From positions 6,425,996-6,489,995 of the forward strand of contig JBJCIZ010000239.1 in the NCBI GenBank assembly GCA_051294375.1: DNA of 64,000 nt, read 5' to 3'. The notes below the pieces were generated by a model. The model saw only the letters and a list, made by a program, of their open reading frames with translations. It made no database searches and had not been told where the DNA came from. Source of the DNA: Paraspadella gotoi (Eukaryota; Chaetognatha). The translations under genes and the position numbers were made by a program. Below, piece after piece: positions 21,376 to 34,099 of this stretch; within the stretch, counting starts at the first letter, position 1; each line of letters opens with the position of its first letter.

Positions 21376-22424
21376 TAAGCAGACGATAAAGTGAAAAAAA
21401 GATGGGATGGTAGAAAAGTTAAAAAAAATTGAGATGGAATGATAAAGAAAATTGAATGGTAAGAAAGGGAAAAAGAATAGGATGTTAGGAAAGGGAAAAA
21501 AATTGGAATGGTAGGAAAGTGTAAGAAAAATGAAAGATATGTCTAACAAAATTTCAGTGGTTGAGGACTATTTCAACTATTTTAAAACAATCGCGAGAAA
21601 CCGCGGCGCAAGTGAAAATGGAATGATAGGAAAATGAAAAAAAATAAGAAAACTAATGAAAGGAAAAAGAAAAAAAGAAAAAAATGTTAATTTGGCAAGA
21701 AAGAACCGGGTAATTTATAACGAACCTAAAAAGCAGCACCCGCAGGAGCAGGAGCTGCAGGAGAAAAAGCTGCTCCAGTCCTGAATTGTTAGCGACTTTT
21801 CCGTTGATTTTCCTTTAACCGTGATTTTCGTGAAAGAGAGAGATGTTGAGAAGAGAGAGAGAGAGCGAGGGAAGGTCACTTTGTGGGAGAGAGTTTGTTT
21901 TTCCCCAAAGATTCATTATTGGAAATTTGATCTTCGAGGGAAAGAAGAGAAAGGAAAAGGAAAAGAAAGAGGGGAAAAAGAAAAAATAAAAAAAAGGAGG
22001 GAGGACAAAGAGAGGGAAAAATGAAAAGAGAAAAGGGGAGGAAGGAAAAAAAAACATGATATATATTTAAGATTGAGTGAAATGAGGTATATTCTTTTTA
22101 ATAATAGGAAACAAATTGTTATCAGCAATGAGAAACTAGGAATTCCTAATATAGTCGTTTTAATAGTATTGCATGTACACGTGATCGACTGAATATTCTT
22201 TTCACAGTCAAATGTGATGCAGATATTGACAAAGTGACGCAAAGACATAATGGCCCAAGAATTTAATCACAAGGACAGAAAAGTGGCACCGAAATTAAAA
22301 ACTAAAGTAAAAGGAACAATATAATTTCAACATCACAATAGATCTTATATGCAGAAAGTAGAACTGACGCGTATTATGTAAAGATACAATTTTATAAGAC
22401 GCATATAAGATTTTCAATGACATA
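21376..22424. other. Gene-free A/G-rich stretch
   Basis: Repeated GGTAGGAAAGTG-type phrases, then GAGA-rich DNA. A small GC-rich island at about 21,735-21,785 reads CAGGAGCAGGAGCTGCAGGA; I could not tie it to a gene. Ends at an N run (22,425-22,449). Confidence 0.4.
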
Positions 22425-22449
22425 NNNNNNNNNNNNNNNNNNNNNNNNN
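22425..22449. other. Assembly gap (25 N)
   Basis: Run of N. Confidence 0.99.
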
Positions 22450-22504
22450 GTTATATATTATATATATACATTGAAGAGACAGTATTATTGATAGTGTTAA
22501 AGAC

Positions 22505-22720
22505 AAAACCCGTTCAAATATAAGCAGTCGCCTGTACTTTGATCAAGGCTGTTAACACCATGTTACAAGTGGGTAAGCCCCCATCCTCTTAACTGCTAGC
22601 GGGCCACCGGGCGCTAGAACGCCCGGACCTTTGGTTGGGAGGCGAATGACTTTGTGCGCTCCGGCAACCAATGGCCATGATGAACGGTTGGTGGATTTTA
22701 AGTCCACCATACATCCTCTC
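22505..22720 (-). repeat. tRNA-derived SINE, family A
   Basis: Minus strand: AGTCATTCGCCTCCCAACC, then a B-box-like GTTCTAGC region, then a tail with GGATGGGGGCTTACCC and GTGTTAACAGC. It is a diverged copy of the elements at 41.13 and 48.34 kb, which have clean B boxes. Confidence 0.6.
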
Positions 22721-22974
22721 CTGTAGGGGAAGAGTCTGTTGTGTCTCTTCAGTGAAATTGTTGTTGTGGTGAAAGTTCACATCACCAAGTTTGAAAAGGC
22801 CTGTTTTTCCCCCGCTGAATTTGGGTTTTTGTTTGTTGGCCGGAAAGTGCATCTGCCAGGTTGAGGCAATGTCGCCTGAAAGTGTTTGTTGCTGTTTGTG
22901 TTCGGAAGTCGGTGCTCACCAATGAAAGATAAAGTAAATATTGATAAGAATGTTTATGACAGAACGTTAATAAA

Positions 22975-23180
22975 GTCAGTCCCTGATGCTTCGGCATCAG
23001 GCTGTAACACCAATGTTTTATACAGGCGGGTGTTATCGCTTCCATCCCTCTTACTGCGTACGGCGGCCACCGGGCATAGAAGCCCGCGACGCTTTGGGTT
23101 GGGAGGCGATGACTTGCTCCCGGACACGCAAATGGCCACTGATGAACGGTTGGTGGATTTTAGTAGCCACCACATAACAT
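22975..23180 (-). repeat. tRNA-derived SINE, family A (second nearby copy)
   Basis: Same layout as the copy at 22.5 kb. It carries CCTGATGC-TTCG-GCATCAGG, an 8-bp hairpin with a TTCG loop in the tail, and ends with a GGTGGATTTTAGTAGCCACC head. Confidence 0.6.
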
Positions 23181-24540
23181 ATAAGTTTAAATTTCAAAAA
23201 AACTTTTTATAATTTATATATACTTTTGAAGTTTCAGCCTTTTTTTTCCAGAACGCCCCATTTTAACTTTAATTCAGAATTAGTTTATTATTTTTAGGTT
23301 AAAGATTAGGATAGAATTTTGGCTTAAGAATTAGGTTAGGATTACGGGTTTAGGTTTAGGGACTAGCAATTTGGGTATAGAGGTTAGGGTGATGAAATAA
23401 AAGTTAGGGGATTTGTTGATGAACCTAAAAAGATATTTAGATTAAATATTAAGGTTAAAATAATTATTATTAATTCATCTTTATGGTATAATATGGTTTG
23501 AGAAATTAAATATAATAAAATGTAGGAATAGCGACTTACAGTTATGCGAATCTGATGGAGGAAGAAAAGAAAAACGATATAAACTCTGACCTCCTGTCTC
23601 TGTCTCTCTCTCTCTCTATCCAATATCTCTCTCTCTCTATCAATATCTCTCTCCTCTCTTCTCCCAAATGGACAAAAATGGAAAGGAAGAGAAAATGACA
23701 TCCTGTCTGCAGAGTGGATCAGGCGAGTTTCGGGAAAGATGAAGATATATCGGAGTTAAAGAGGAGAAGATGGAGAGAGAGAGCGTGTAGAGACGGAAGA
23801 GTCATAATCTTAGCAAGAAAGAAAATCGTAATCACAAAAAAAAACTTTAGATAATCGGATAAACAATTTTGTAGTTAAAAAAATGGTAATTACTTAAATC
23901 AATTAATAAAATTAATAGAACATATTAACACAATTCGAATCTTTTAAATGAAAATTGACAATAAATAATAAATATACGTACATTCGGAGAAATAAAAAAA
24001 TTATCTTAGAATATTTATAAAAATATAAAATGATAATGGATAATAGAACAAGATCGGTTCATCCAAATGTGTTGCGACACGCAGTGATCGTGTAATTTAT
24101 ATCCGTAAAGACATAAACATAAAAACATAAAACATGGGCCGTCACATATAAGATATGATACAAATAACTTTCTTAGGCCTGTGTATTTATGACACGTAAG
24201 TGTGCGTAGTGCATTTGGGGAAAACTTCCCATTCTTTTATTATTTCAGTTTTAGTATTTCTATCTAGTCCCCTTGAGCATTTCGAGGTTTTTTCCTGTCT
24301 CAAAGCAAAATTAGCAGGTATGTGCAAATTATGTTCATGTTTTAACATAAGTAGGACAGACCGATGGAACAAACATAAACCGCGACCGACGAGAAACCGA
24401 CAGACCGACCGACAGACCGAAGCCGAAAAGGTGAACTTATTAGAGTCGCTCTGAGAGTACTCGCGCGCAACCTAAAGACCAAGGGAGACCTTAGATTAAG
24501 GAATCATATATTATATATTAGACAACGAGACCAAAGCGAG
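23180..24540. repeat. Dispersed repeat block Y, copy 1
   Basis: Runs from TTTGAAGTTTCAGCC through a degenerate TTAGGTT-rich section, CT microsatellites, GATCGGTTCATCC and the GACCGACAGACCGACCGA array, to CTCGCGCGCAACCTAAAGACC. The same order recurs at 26,225-27,545 with many small indels. Confidence 0.8.
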
Positions 24541-26220
24541 TTCCCACCAACGAGCCGTTAAACCAAGAAGAACAGACAAAAGAAAGTACGAACAAGAAGA
24601 GCCGAAGACGAAAATAAAGACAAAAAGAGAAACCATAAAAAGAAGAGCAAAAAAAAAGCGGTTTTGTGATCGAGAATGGGCGGCTTTTTTAGCGCCATAT
24701 ATGAGGGATCCGACTCCCAAGGATGCCGAGTCGGGACAGAGGTAGAGACTTATTGAAATGTATGGCAGACAGCAAGTTCCGGTGGTTGTTTTAAGTTCCA
24801 GACCACGTTGACGGAAGAGAGAGAGAGAGAGCGGAGCGTTTAGGTGTATTTCGGAGAAACGAACACGAACGCGATGATCGACGGACGAGCGGAGAAGTGA
24901 CGCCGTCGAGAGATTGGGTGTTGCAGGACGTAGACAAGAAACAAACAAGGGGAGCCAATAATCCGAAAACGAAAGCGAAAGGAAGAAGAAAAAACTAACT
25001 TAATCACAACGACAGAAGAGAGAGAGAGAGGAGGGAGACGAGAGAGAGAAGAGAGCGAGAAGAAGAGAGAGAGAGAGAAGAGAAGAGAGAGAGAAGCCGG
25101 AGAAGAAGAGAGAGAGAGCGTAATCGGTCGCTTTGTCGACGATGTCCTGGAGTCGCGTGGTTTAAGGCGAAACTCGGTACGAGCTGAAATCGAAAGCCGA
25201 ACGAAATGACGGAACTTCGATTTTCACGCACAACAGAAAATTTTTGATTATTTTTTTGAGGCAACGAAGCCTTCGGATGTTTCTTCTGCATAATTGGCTT
25301 GTACTTTGTCACTTTCTTATCTTTTTTTTTTGTTATTTCTTTCTTTCTTGAGTATCTTTCTTTCTAAGGGGTCTTGTCTTTCTTAATCTTGTCATTTCTT
25401 TCTTGTCTTATCTTTCTTTCTTTGACTTTACTTTCTTTCATTCTAATTTTATTTCTTTCTCTATTTCTTTCTTTTTCCTTTCCTTTCCTTTCCTTTTTTC
25501 TTTCCTTTTCCTTTACATTTGTCACATTAATCCTTTCCTTTTACCTCAAAGAGTCCAGTCATAAATATCACTAACCAATTTAACTAAATATGTAATATAA
25601 ATCCAATGTTATATACAAAACATAGGTTTTGATGCTAAACCAATGTTGGGATCTGCTTTACGATATTAATTAATTATTTAATAGATATTAATTATAATTA
25701 TTAATTAAATTTAATAGATTAATTAATTATTTTAATAATTAATTATAATTTATATTTCAGCTTTTGTCATCTATCTTTGATGCTCCCTATAATTTTGAGT
25801 CAAGTCCGTTTTACCTCATTCGCTTATTTTTTAATATTGTTCTCTTTGCTCTTTCCTTTTCTTTACCTTATTTTTCCTTTCAATTTTCAATACCTACTAA
25901 ATCCTTACATTAATTTTATCCTCCTCTATTCCTTTCTTTTTTCCCATCCTTTCTTCTATCTCCGTACGCTTTCCGAGATTTCCCCTTATTTTCTTCTTTT
26001 TATTAGTTTGATTTTTGTTTCATTTTTTAAACCTTTCTCTTTTTCTCGCAGATTGAACTTTTCCAAAACCGTCTAGGAAGGGCAAAAAATCGCCGGAATT
26101 AGTTACGCGCTCATCCGCGGGATTTTCGTTCACGCAATTCGCCTTGCTCCTCCTCGGAACTTGATGTCGTTGATCCGCTCAGATTTTTTCACTGTTGAAT
26201 TTCGCTGCGTGATCTTTTAC
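24540..26220. other. Gene-free stretch between the two Y blocks
   Basis: A GA-rich half to 25,125, then a CTTT/TTCC polypyrimidine stretch at 25,320-25,530. A third partial copy of the block X start (GGATCTGCTTTACGATATTA) sits at about 25,635-25,790. No gene. Confidence 0.5.
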
Positions 26221-26224
26221 CTCG

Positions 26225-27545
26225 TTATGAACGGTTGGTGGATTTTAGTCCACCATAACATATATATTAATTCAAAAATATTATAATTTATATATACTTT
26301 GAAGTTTCAGCCTTTTTTTTCCAGAACGCCCCATTTAACCTTTAATTCAGAATTAGTTTATTATTTTAGGTTAAAGATTAGGATAGAATTTTGGCCCTTA
26401 AGAATTAGGTAAGAGGATTACGGGTTTTAGGGTTACGGGCTACTAAGCAATTTTGGGTTTAAGGAGGGTAGGCGGTGAGGACAATGAAGTTAGGGATTTT
26501 GTTGTATGAACCTAAAAAGATCATTAGATTGAAATAATTAGGTTAAAATTATTATTATTATTCATCTTTATGGTCATATGGTTTGAGAAATTAAATATAA
26601 TAAAATGTAGGATAGCGACTTACATTGATCGAATCTGATGGAGGAAGAAGAAGAAAAACGATAAAACGTGACCTCTCTCTGTCTCTCTCTCTCTCTATCA
26701 ATATCTCTCTCTCTCTCTCTCTCTCTATCAATATCTCTCTCTCTCTCTCTCCCAAATGGACAAAAATGGAAAGGAAGAGAAAATGACATTCTGCAGAGTG
26801 GATCCACGCGGTTTGTGACGGCACGAACGTTTCGGGGTTAAAGAGGGTTGAGAAAGATTGAGAGAGAGAGAGCGAGAGAGAAGGTCATATCTACATAGAA
26901 AAAAAAAAAATCGAAATCACAAAAAAAACTTTAGATAATCGTGATAAACAATTTTGTAGTAAAAAAATGGTAATTTCTAAATCATTAATAAAATTAAGAA
27001 CATATTAACAACAATTTGAATCCTTTAAAATGAAAATTGACAATAAATAAAATTACGTAATTCGGAAAAAAAAAAATTGTTAAGAATATTAAAAAAAAAA
27101 ACTGAAATGGTAAAGAAACAAGATCGGTTCATCCAATGTGTTGCGCCGCAGTGACTCGTGTATTTTTCGTGACATAACATAACATAACATGGCGCGACAT
27201 GATAAGATTACATGACTACAATAACTTTCTTAGCCTGTGTATTTATGACACGTAGTGGCGTAGTGCATTGGAATTCCATCTTTTATTATTTTCAGTTTTA
27301 GTATTTCCTGAAATCGAGTCCCTGAGATTTGAGGTTTTTTCTGTCTCAACAAATTAGCAGGTATGTGCAAATTATGTTCATTTTTAACATAAGTAGGACA
27401 GACCGATGGACAAACATACCGACCGAGAAACCGACAGACCGACCGACAGACCGACCGAAAGGTGACTTATAGAGTCGCTCTGAGAGTACTCGCGGCGCAA
27501 CTAAAAGACCAAGGGAGACCTTAGATTAAGGAATCAAATATAAAT
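26225..27545. repeat. Dispersed repeat block Y, copy 2
   Basis: Begins with the SINE-A head remnant ACGGTTGGTGGATTTTAGTC, then repeats the content of copy 1 in the same order. It ends with CTCGCGGCGCAACTAAAAG. Differences are mostly single-base indels. Confidence 0.8.
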
Positions 27546-27857
27546 ATTACAGCAAACTAAAAAAAAAAAAAACGAAAAAGAAAGAAAGAAAGAAAAAAAG
27601 ACAAAAAGAAAGAAAGAGAGAAAAAAAAGTTCGCTGGAAACCCAAGACTGGAAGGAGCAGAAAGTCGGAAGTCAGAATGTGACGGGAGAGAAGAGAGAGA
27701 GAGAGAGAGAAGAGAGAAGAGAGAGAAAAAGAGAAAGAGAGAGAGAAAGAGAAATAGAGAGAGAGAGAGAAACTCTTAAGTAAAACCAAAGAGCAGCATT
27801 AAATATCTAACCAAAATAACTAAAAAGTAAATAAAATCATGTAAATAAAAACAAAAA
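27546..27857. other. GA/AAAG-rich stretch between block Y copy 2 and block X copy 2
   Basis: Low-complexity purine-rich DNA; no gene. Confidence 0.5.
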
Positions 27858-29556
27858 CAAGTTTGAGCAAACAATGTCGGATCTGCCNNNNNNNNNNNNN
27901 NNNNNNNNNNNNNNNNNNNNNNNNNNNNNNNNNNNNNNNNNNNNNNNNNNNNNNNNNNNNNNNNNNNNNNNNNNNNNNNNNNNNNNNNNNNNNNNNNNNN
28001 NNNNNNNNNNNNNNNNNNNNNNNNNNNNNNNNNNNNNNNNNNNNNNNNNNNNNNNNNNNNNNNNNNNNNNNNNNNNNNNNNNNNNNNNNNNNNNNNNNNN
28101 NNNNNNNNNNNNNNNNNNNNNNNNNNNNNNNNNNNNNNNNNNNNNNNNNNNNNNNNNNNNNNNNNNNNNNNNNNNNNNNNNNNNNNNNNNNNNNNNNNNN
28201 NNNNNNNNNNNNNNNNNNNNNNNNNNNNNNNNNNNNNNNNNNNNNNNNNNNNNNNNNNNNNNNNNNNNNNNNNNNNNNNNNNNNNNNNNNNNNNNNNNNN
28301 NNNNNNNNNNNNNNNNNNNNNNNNNNNNNNNNNNNNNNNNNNNNNNNNNNNNNNNNNNNNNNNNNNNNNNNNNNNNNNNNNNNNNNNNNNNNNNNNNNNN
28401 NNNNNNNNNNNNNNNNNNNNNNNNNNNNNNNNNNNNNNNNNNNNNNNNNNNNNNNNNNNNNNNNNNNNNNNNNNNNNNNNNNNNNNNNNNNNNNNNNNNN
28501 NNNNNNNNNNNNNNNNNNNNNNNATCTGCCTTACGATTAATTCATTTAATAGTAATTAATAGGATTAATTTAATTAAATAATTAATTAATTAATTTAATT
28601 AATTAAATTAATAGATTAATGAATTATTTAATTTAATATTAATGTAATTTATATTCAGCTTGTCATCGATGTCTTAAAATTGAGGAGTCAGGACAGTTAT
28701 TAAATGTTTTGTTTACATTTTATCAAAACAAACAAATATCCTCTATTATCGAGCAGGCGGGCAAAGCGCCGTCTGTTTTTGATTCGGTTTAAGCTTTCGG
28801 TCTACGCCTTTTTTTGCAATCATGGCTTCTGAAAGTGTGATATATAGGGAGTTGAAAATTCATATATGGCTTCTAAGATCAAGATCTTTAAAATTCTCAT
28901 GTATTCCATATCAATATTCGTATTTGTTTATGTTTTATTTACAAAAACAAAAACGTTTTAATTATATGTCGCTCTCTCTCTCTCTTTTCTTTTAAATTAT
29001 ATGTCGCTCTCTCTCTCTCTCTATTTCTCCGTCACTGCTTCTTCTGATTTGTCTAAAAAACGAGTTCCGGCTCTGCAGCGTCTGTCCAGCTTCTTTCTCT
29101 CTCCTCTCTCTCTTCTCTCGTCTCTTTGTTTTTTATTTTTGACAAAAAAATTTTAGATAAAATTGGGCTCACTAATGTTAAAAAAACGACATGCGCGAAG
29201 AGGCGAGACCCGGGTCCTTTGGGTAGAGAAGACTCACGCTATGTCCGGCGCCATAGGCTACTGCTGATTCTTTAACGAGTAAAGGGCTGTAGACCTTCTC
29301 TCTCCTCTCTCTCTTTAATTATTATATATCGCTCTTTCTCTCTCTCTTTTTTTTTGCAGCGGCTGTCTCTCTCTCTCTTTTTCTCTCTGTGTGTGTCGTG
29401 TCCCTCTCTGTTGCCGATCTCTTTGCGTGATCGTTTTTGTTTTTTGAAAAATTCTGATTATTTTTTCCTTCTAAAAACTTTTTTAATTATACCATTTATT
29501 CCGCGCTTTTTTCAATAACAAAATCCTAGTATTTTCATCCGAGATTTTCGTGGATT

Positions 29557-29588
<32 letters not shown>

Positions 29589-29600
29589 TCACTTTCCTTC
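27858..29600. repeat. Dispersed repeat block X, copy 2 (with 636-base gap)
   Basis: Begins AGTTTGAGCAAACAATGTCG and GATCTGCC, is interrupted by N at 27,888-28,523, then continues as copy 1 through the tRNA-like element (about 29,185-29,265) and CT runs. Confidence 0.8.
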
Positions 29601-30060
29601 TTCTCCCAATTGGTGAGATGCCTCTTAAATTTATTGCTTTCGGATTTAACCACTCCTATACTGGGCCCTTCCTGCGAATCTCTCTCGCGTCTACGGAGGT
29701 CTTCAGTGGGCGGGTTCGAACTTCCTGTCTCTTAACGAATACATATTCGGCAGCTGTTGCCGAGATTGGTCGGTCAGATGTGCACTGAGGTTGGTCGTAT
29801 GCGCGCTGACGGGGGAGTGGCTGGTTACGCTCTGGGCGCCACCTAAGTGATCCTCGATTTTGTCTAAATGTATGTCGTCCTCGACGATGACTTTCGACAG
29901 AGTGAAGTCGGGTCGTGCGGTTGAGGCGCTGCCACGCATGACGCCTAGGAGACACATTAACTTGCCATCACATGTCGCTGGAAATGGATGACTCGCCTTC
30001 TGCCGGATCAGACACCTTCACATCATTTTTTTTGCATAATTTATCATAATTCGATGTTCA
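29600..30060 (-). other. Possible degenerate open-frame fragment
   Basis: A GC-richer segment whose minus strand is open for 84 codons at 29,957-29,703 (phrases DFTLSKVIVEDDIHLDKIED). It resembles retroelement-associated coding DNA in composition and position but matches nothing I recognise. The tail at 30,010-30,060 repeats CATAATTTATCATAATTCGA from the 21-kb repeat. Confidence 0.25.
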
Positions 30061-30084
30061 TTCAATTTCCTGGAAAAAAAAAAG

Positions 30085-30672
30085 AACTCGGTTTTCCTTC
30101 TCTTCTCAGCTTTGATTTCAACCCCATCAGATAAACTTGATTCCAACCCAATCATCTAAACTCTATTCCAACCCCATCATAGCCAAAACTCGATTTTAAC
30201 TCCATATCTAAAACTCATATTCAACCCCATCAGCAAAACTCGATTTTCTAACTCCAATTGTCTTAAACTCTATTCCAACCCCATCAGCAAAAAACTCCAA
30301 TTCTAACTCCATCGTCTAAACTCTCATTCCAAACCCCATCAGCAAAACTCGATATTCTAACTCCATCGTCTAAACTCTATTCCAACCCCATCAGCTAAAA
30401 CTCTATTCTAACTCCCATCATGCTAAGAACTCATATGTCAACCTCATCAGCACAAAACTCAATTCTTACTCCATCGTCCTAAACTCGTATTTCCAAACCC
30501 CATCAGGTAAAACTCGATTCTAACTCCATCGTCTAAACTCTATTCCAACCCCATCAGCAAAACTCGATCCTAACTCTATCGTCTAAACTCTATTCCAACC
30601 CCATCAGCAAAACTCGATTCTAACTCCATCGTCTAAACTCTATTCCAACCCCATCAGCTAAACTCGATTCTT
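30085..30672. repeat. Minisatellite, about 49-bp unit, roughly 11-12 copies
   Basis: The unit reads AACTCGATTCTAACTCCATC then GTCTAAACTCTATTCCAACC and CCATCAGCA. The later copies (30,490-30,670) are regular. The earlier ones carry many one-base insertions. Confidence 0.9.
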
Positions 30673-31230
30673 ACAGAACTAAAAGTGATATTTTTTATCT
30701 AATCCAATCAATTTCACATTCACGGTTCAATTTTTTTTAAAGTTAAAATTATTATGTTTTTTATTCTTGTTTTTTGTTTTCTTGTTTTTTTTTCTTCTTG
30801 TTTTGCCAAAAAGAAAACTAGGAAAAAAAATGCGATGGAAAATCATTCATGTCTGTCTGTCCGTAGGTACTTTAATATACTTATATATCATACTTGTGAA
30901 GTCACGTGATTAATTTAAAAATAATCACATGACCCAAAATTCTATGCTGCTTATATTTTGATGCTCTTTTGTTATTTTTGCTGCCTCGAATCTAAGTGAC
31001 AACTAGCGCTAGCTTTTGTTTTTAAACAAAGTGTACAAAGAATTGTATAAAGAATAAAAGACGTTGTTCGAGGCAGTGACTGTTGAACTTTTCATGGAAA
31101 TACACGTAATAAAAAAGTCACTGCGGCCCAACACACATTGAAATCTCTATTATTGTTTTTCTTCTTTTTTTTGCCCGCGGGTTGGATAATATTAATAAGA
31201 AGGGAATTACGGTGTGAGGCGAAATTAAGA
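30673..31230. other. Gene-free stretch before the gypsy fragment
   Basis: AT-rich. Includes ACGTTGTTCGAGGCAGTGAC and a CACTGCGGCCC phrase that could belong to the retroelement's 5' portion. No long terminal repeat was recognised. Confidence 0.35.
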
Positions 31231-31234
31231 ATTT

Positions 31235-33415
31235 GTTTTTCTCGGACGTGTCATGCGCACCATCGCGGCGTCTCACCGTGTCAGAACCCTCGACACATGT
31301 CAGTTTTGTAGATCGGCAAGTGGAGAAACGATATTATAACACTACTCGAGTCTTATCATCATTATCGACGCCAACCTTCGAGTTGAAGGGAACCCAAGCA
31401 CGGGGTTACACACTTGATACCAACGGAAGTAAGGCCTTGTCAAGCACAGGCCCGCGCCTCGATCCGGAGAAGCTGGCCGTCGACAAAACGGAACTCGAAT
31501 GAATGGGTACTCGAGTCGGCGTCGCAAGCAAGGAAAATCGAATGGTTCCTTGCTGCTGCATGTAGTATCCAAAACCAGACGGGGGTTCGGTGCGTGGCGG
31601 GCTATAGTTTAGGGTGGCAGTGAAATGAAAAGATTGAGTGATTGAACATTATTTTTTTGCTGCCTATGGATATATATTAAGGAATTTTAAATCCTTTTAA
31701 AATTTTTTTAGCATAACAGTATAGCAAATTCAATTATTTATGTAGTAATATCTTATAAAATCGTCAAATTTTCAAATATTTTTTTTTATTTTTAAGAACT
31801 GATTTGGATTCGCTGTAAAAAACTAAGAAACTTTTATAAAATATGTTATATGATATTATTAATGTTTAGATCATAAAAAATGACTAAAAACGTTTTAACA
31901 TATATAAGTTCTACTACAGAGAATAAAAAAGTCAGGAATGTTTTACCTTTTTCTTTATTTTAAACATTGAAGATGACAGAATTTTTGATAACATGTTTTA
32001 TATTTTGATTAACTTTTTATGAGAATCTGATTATTATATTAAAAGTTTTATTAAAAATTATTTTTAAAATTTATATTTTATAAGGATATTACTACAAATA
32101 TATTATATTTTACTATTCTGTTTCCCGAGATAATATGAATGAAATATTTTTTGTCATTGTTAATCATACTATCTACATCTAAATATCATTGTTCGATCAT
32201 TCAAATAAATTTTTTGTTCTTGAGTGCTCCACTCTACTATAGGTGACAGTGAAGTTGTTAACCGACTTTAATTCACAGTTGGAAGGAAAGACCATTTTTT
32301 CTAAAATAGATCTATTAAAAGGATATCACCAAATCCCTGTGAATCCAGAAGACATGAAAAAAACCGCCCTCATTACGCCTTTTGGGTTGTATGTTTTCCC
32401 CCGCTGTCCGTTCGGCCTCAAAAACGCAGGACAGGACTTCCAGCGGCTTATGGACGAAGTCCTGGGAGACATACCCCATACTTTTGTTTACCTTGACGAT
32501 ATCCTCGTCGCCTTGACAATGCCAGAAGAACATCTTCAGGATCTTGACCGCATTTTCAAGGCCCTCAATGCAAATGGTCTCGTGGTAAACACGAAAAAGT
32601 GTCTGTTGGGCCCGGACTCTCTGGAGTTCCTAGGGTTCTTAGTCGATAAGAACGGAATGAGGCCGCTTCCAGAACGCGTTCAAATGCTACAGGAAACTGC
32701 TCGACCCACGACGATAAAGGAACTGCAGAGATTTCTGGGGATGATGAATTACTACAGGCGTTTCATCCCCAGAGTCCTTGGCCAAACTCGCCAAAAACCA
32801 ACGCTTATGGCCTCCGTTCGATAAAGAATTTTTCAGTGCCTTCAAAACTGTCCGCCACTCCAGGCACTGGGTCGAAGGGAGATCATTTACCTTGTATACG
32901 GATCACCAAAGCCTGGTGACGGCGATTCGAAAGAAAAGCAGGTCTCAGACCGTTCGTCAGTCGTATCAGGCTCTCAGTGATTCGCTGAGTTTACGACAGA
33001 CGTGCGTTATTTAAGAGTAAGGCCAACGTTGTGGTCGACGCCCTCTCGCGGCCAAACTCAAGCGTCAAATTCGAATCGCTAGGAGTCGAAGTGGCAGGCC
33101 ACAAGCCGACGGACATTCGCTCATCAAAAACCCCGTTATCCATCTCCGACCAATCTCGACACGCCGGCTCAACACGTTTTCGTCAGGCAAGCAGGCATTC
33201 ATCCTCCACGTGCAGCGACCATATGAAGGACCTACCCTGTAGTGAATCGCAACGGCCTTAACGTCACCATCAAAATCCCAAGTAAAGGCCGCGAAATGCT
33301 AAACATCGCCCGCGTCAAACCAGCGTGGGTTTCCAACGAGACGTTGGAGGTCGATCAGGGACAATCCTCAGGCGACGCCCAGCAGGCCGCCAGCCCGGCC
33401 TAGACGAGACGAGGA
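31235..33415 (+). pseudogene. Ty3/gypsy retrotransposon pol fragment 1, interrupted by a MITE
   Basis: At 31,430-31,600 decayed coding holds a PEKLAVDKTE phrase and a degenerate pre-RT segment with a frameshift. The frame breaks at a MITE insertion (31,610-32,236) and resumes at 32,243 with reverse transcriptase: [32 protein letters not shown] and the catalytic FVYLDDILV, then [21 protein letters not shown] deletion at about 32,780 joins this to an RNase H remnant (YTDHQSLVTAIRKK), and DALSRPNSS follows at 33,036-33,065. Further frameshifts lie downstream. Not functional as it stands. Gag, integrase catalytic motif and clear LTRs were not seen. Confidence 0.88.
31610..32236. mobile_element. 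hAT-type MITE, 627 bp, copy in gypsy RT
   Basis: Left end TAGGGTGGCAGTG, right end GAGTGCTCCACTCTA; short imperfect terminal inverted repeats. It is flanked by CTATAGTT (31,602-31,609) and CTATAGGT (32,237-32,244), an 8-bp target duplication with one mismatch, as expected for hAT elements. The interior is AT-rich with no open frame. It matches the copies at 51.03 and 59.86 kb. Confidence 0.85.
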
Positions 33416-34095
33416 ACGCCGGCAGAGAACAACTTCGGACAACTCGTTCAAATATTCAACGCACAGGGTCGCGCGCGACCGGTTTCCTCCTCCTCCTTCC
33501 CCTCCTCACTCCCAACCACCCCACCTTCCCCCAACCCACCCTCGTCCTTTTACGTCTTTTCCTCCCTCCTCTCTCCTCAGCCTCCATGCGCAGAGAGAGT
33601 CAATCCCCAGAAGCGAGAAGAGAAGAATCACAACAACAACAACAACGAAAAGGAAAAAACAAACTCACGATCGAAAGATCCTCAAAAACCAACGCCAGAG
33701 AACTTTTCTAGCAGGATGCCAATCACTAATCGGCCCCCACTTACTCTGTCGTGCTCAAGGAGATGCTTCGACGTCAAAAAAATACAGAATGACAACAACA
33801 ACAACGACGAAAGAAGAAAGACAAAAATAAAACCCCCCTGTCGACCTAATTGACAGTCGAGCATCTTCGTCCCGGCATCCTCGGTCTTCCTCCGCGTCTC
33901 CCTCGCTCCGACTGTCAATATTAACGTCGTTACCCATAGTGTTTTTGGAAATTTTGGTAAATTTTGGAAATTTTTCATTTAGATTTTGTGAAATTTATTT
34001 TTATATTTCTATATTTATTATCACATACTTTCAGTCACAACAAGATGGACGCACAACATTTTTGTTTATTATATATTACAACAGGGGGGCATGAG
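33416..34095. repeat. Gypsy-associated 3' tail (arm of an inverted repeat)
   Basis: C-rich then AACAACAACAA-rich DNA, with GTCGACCTAATTGACAGTCG. It ends near CTTTCAGTCACA. The same sequence follows gypsy fragment 2 (35,880-36,435) and appears inverted at 34,520-34,800 and 36,900-37,385. Confidence 0.7.
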
Positions 34096-34099
34096 GCCA

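Noticed and set aside
21730-21790. GC-rich island that could be a short exon
   Set aside because: It is only about 50 bases, with no convincing splice sites and no neighbouring exons in any phase.
27863-28581. Long open frames of 225-235 codons
   Set aside because: They consist of N; the sequence on either side is a dispersed repeat.
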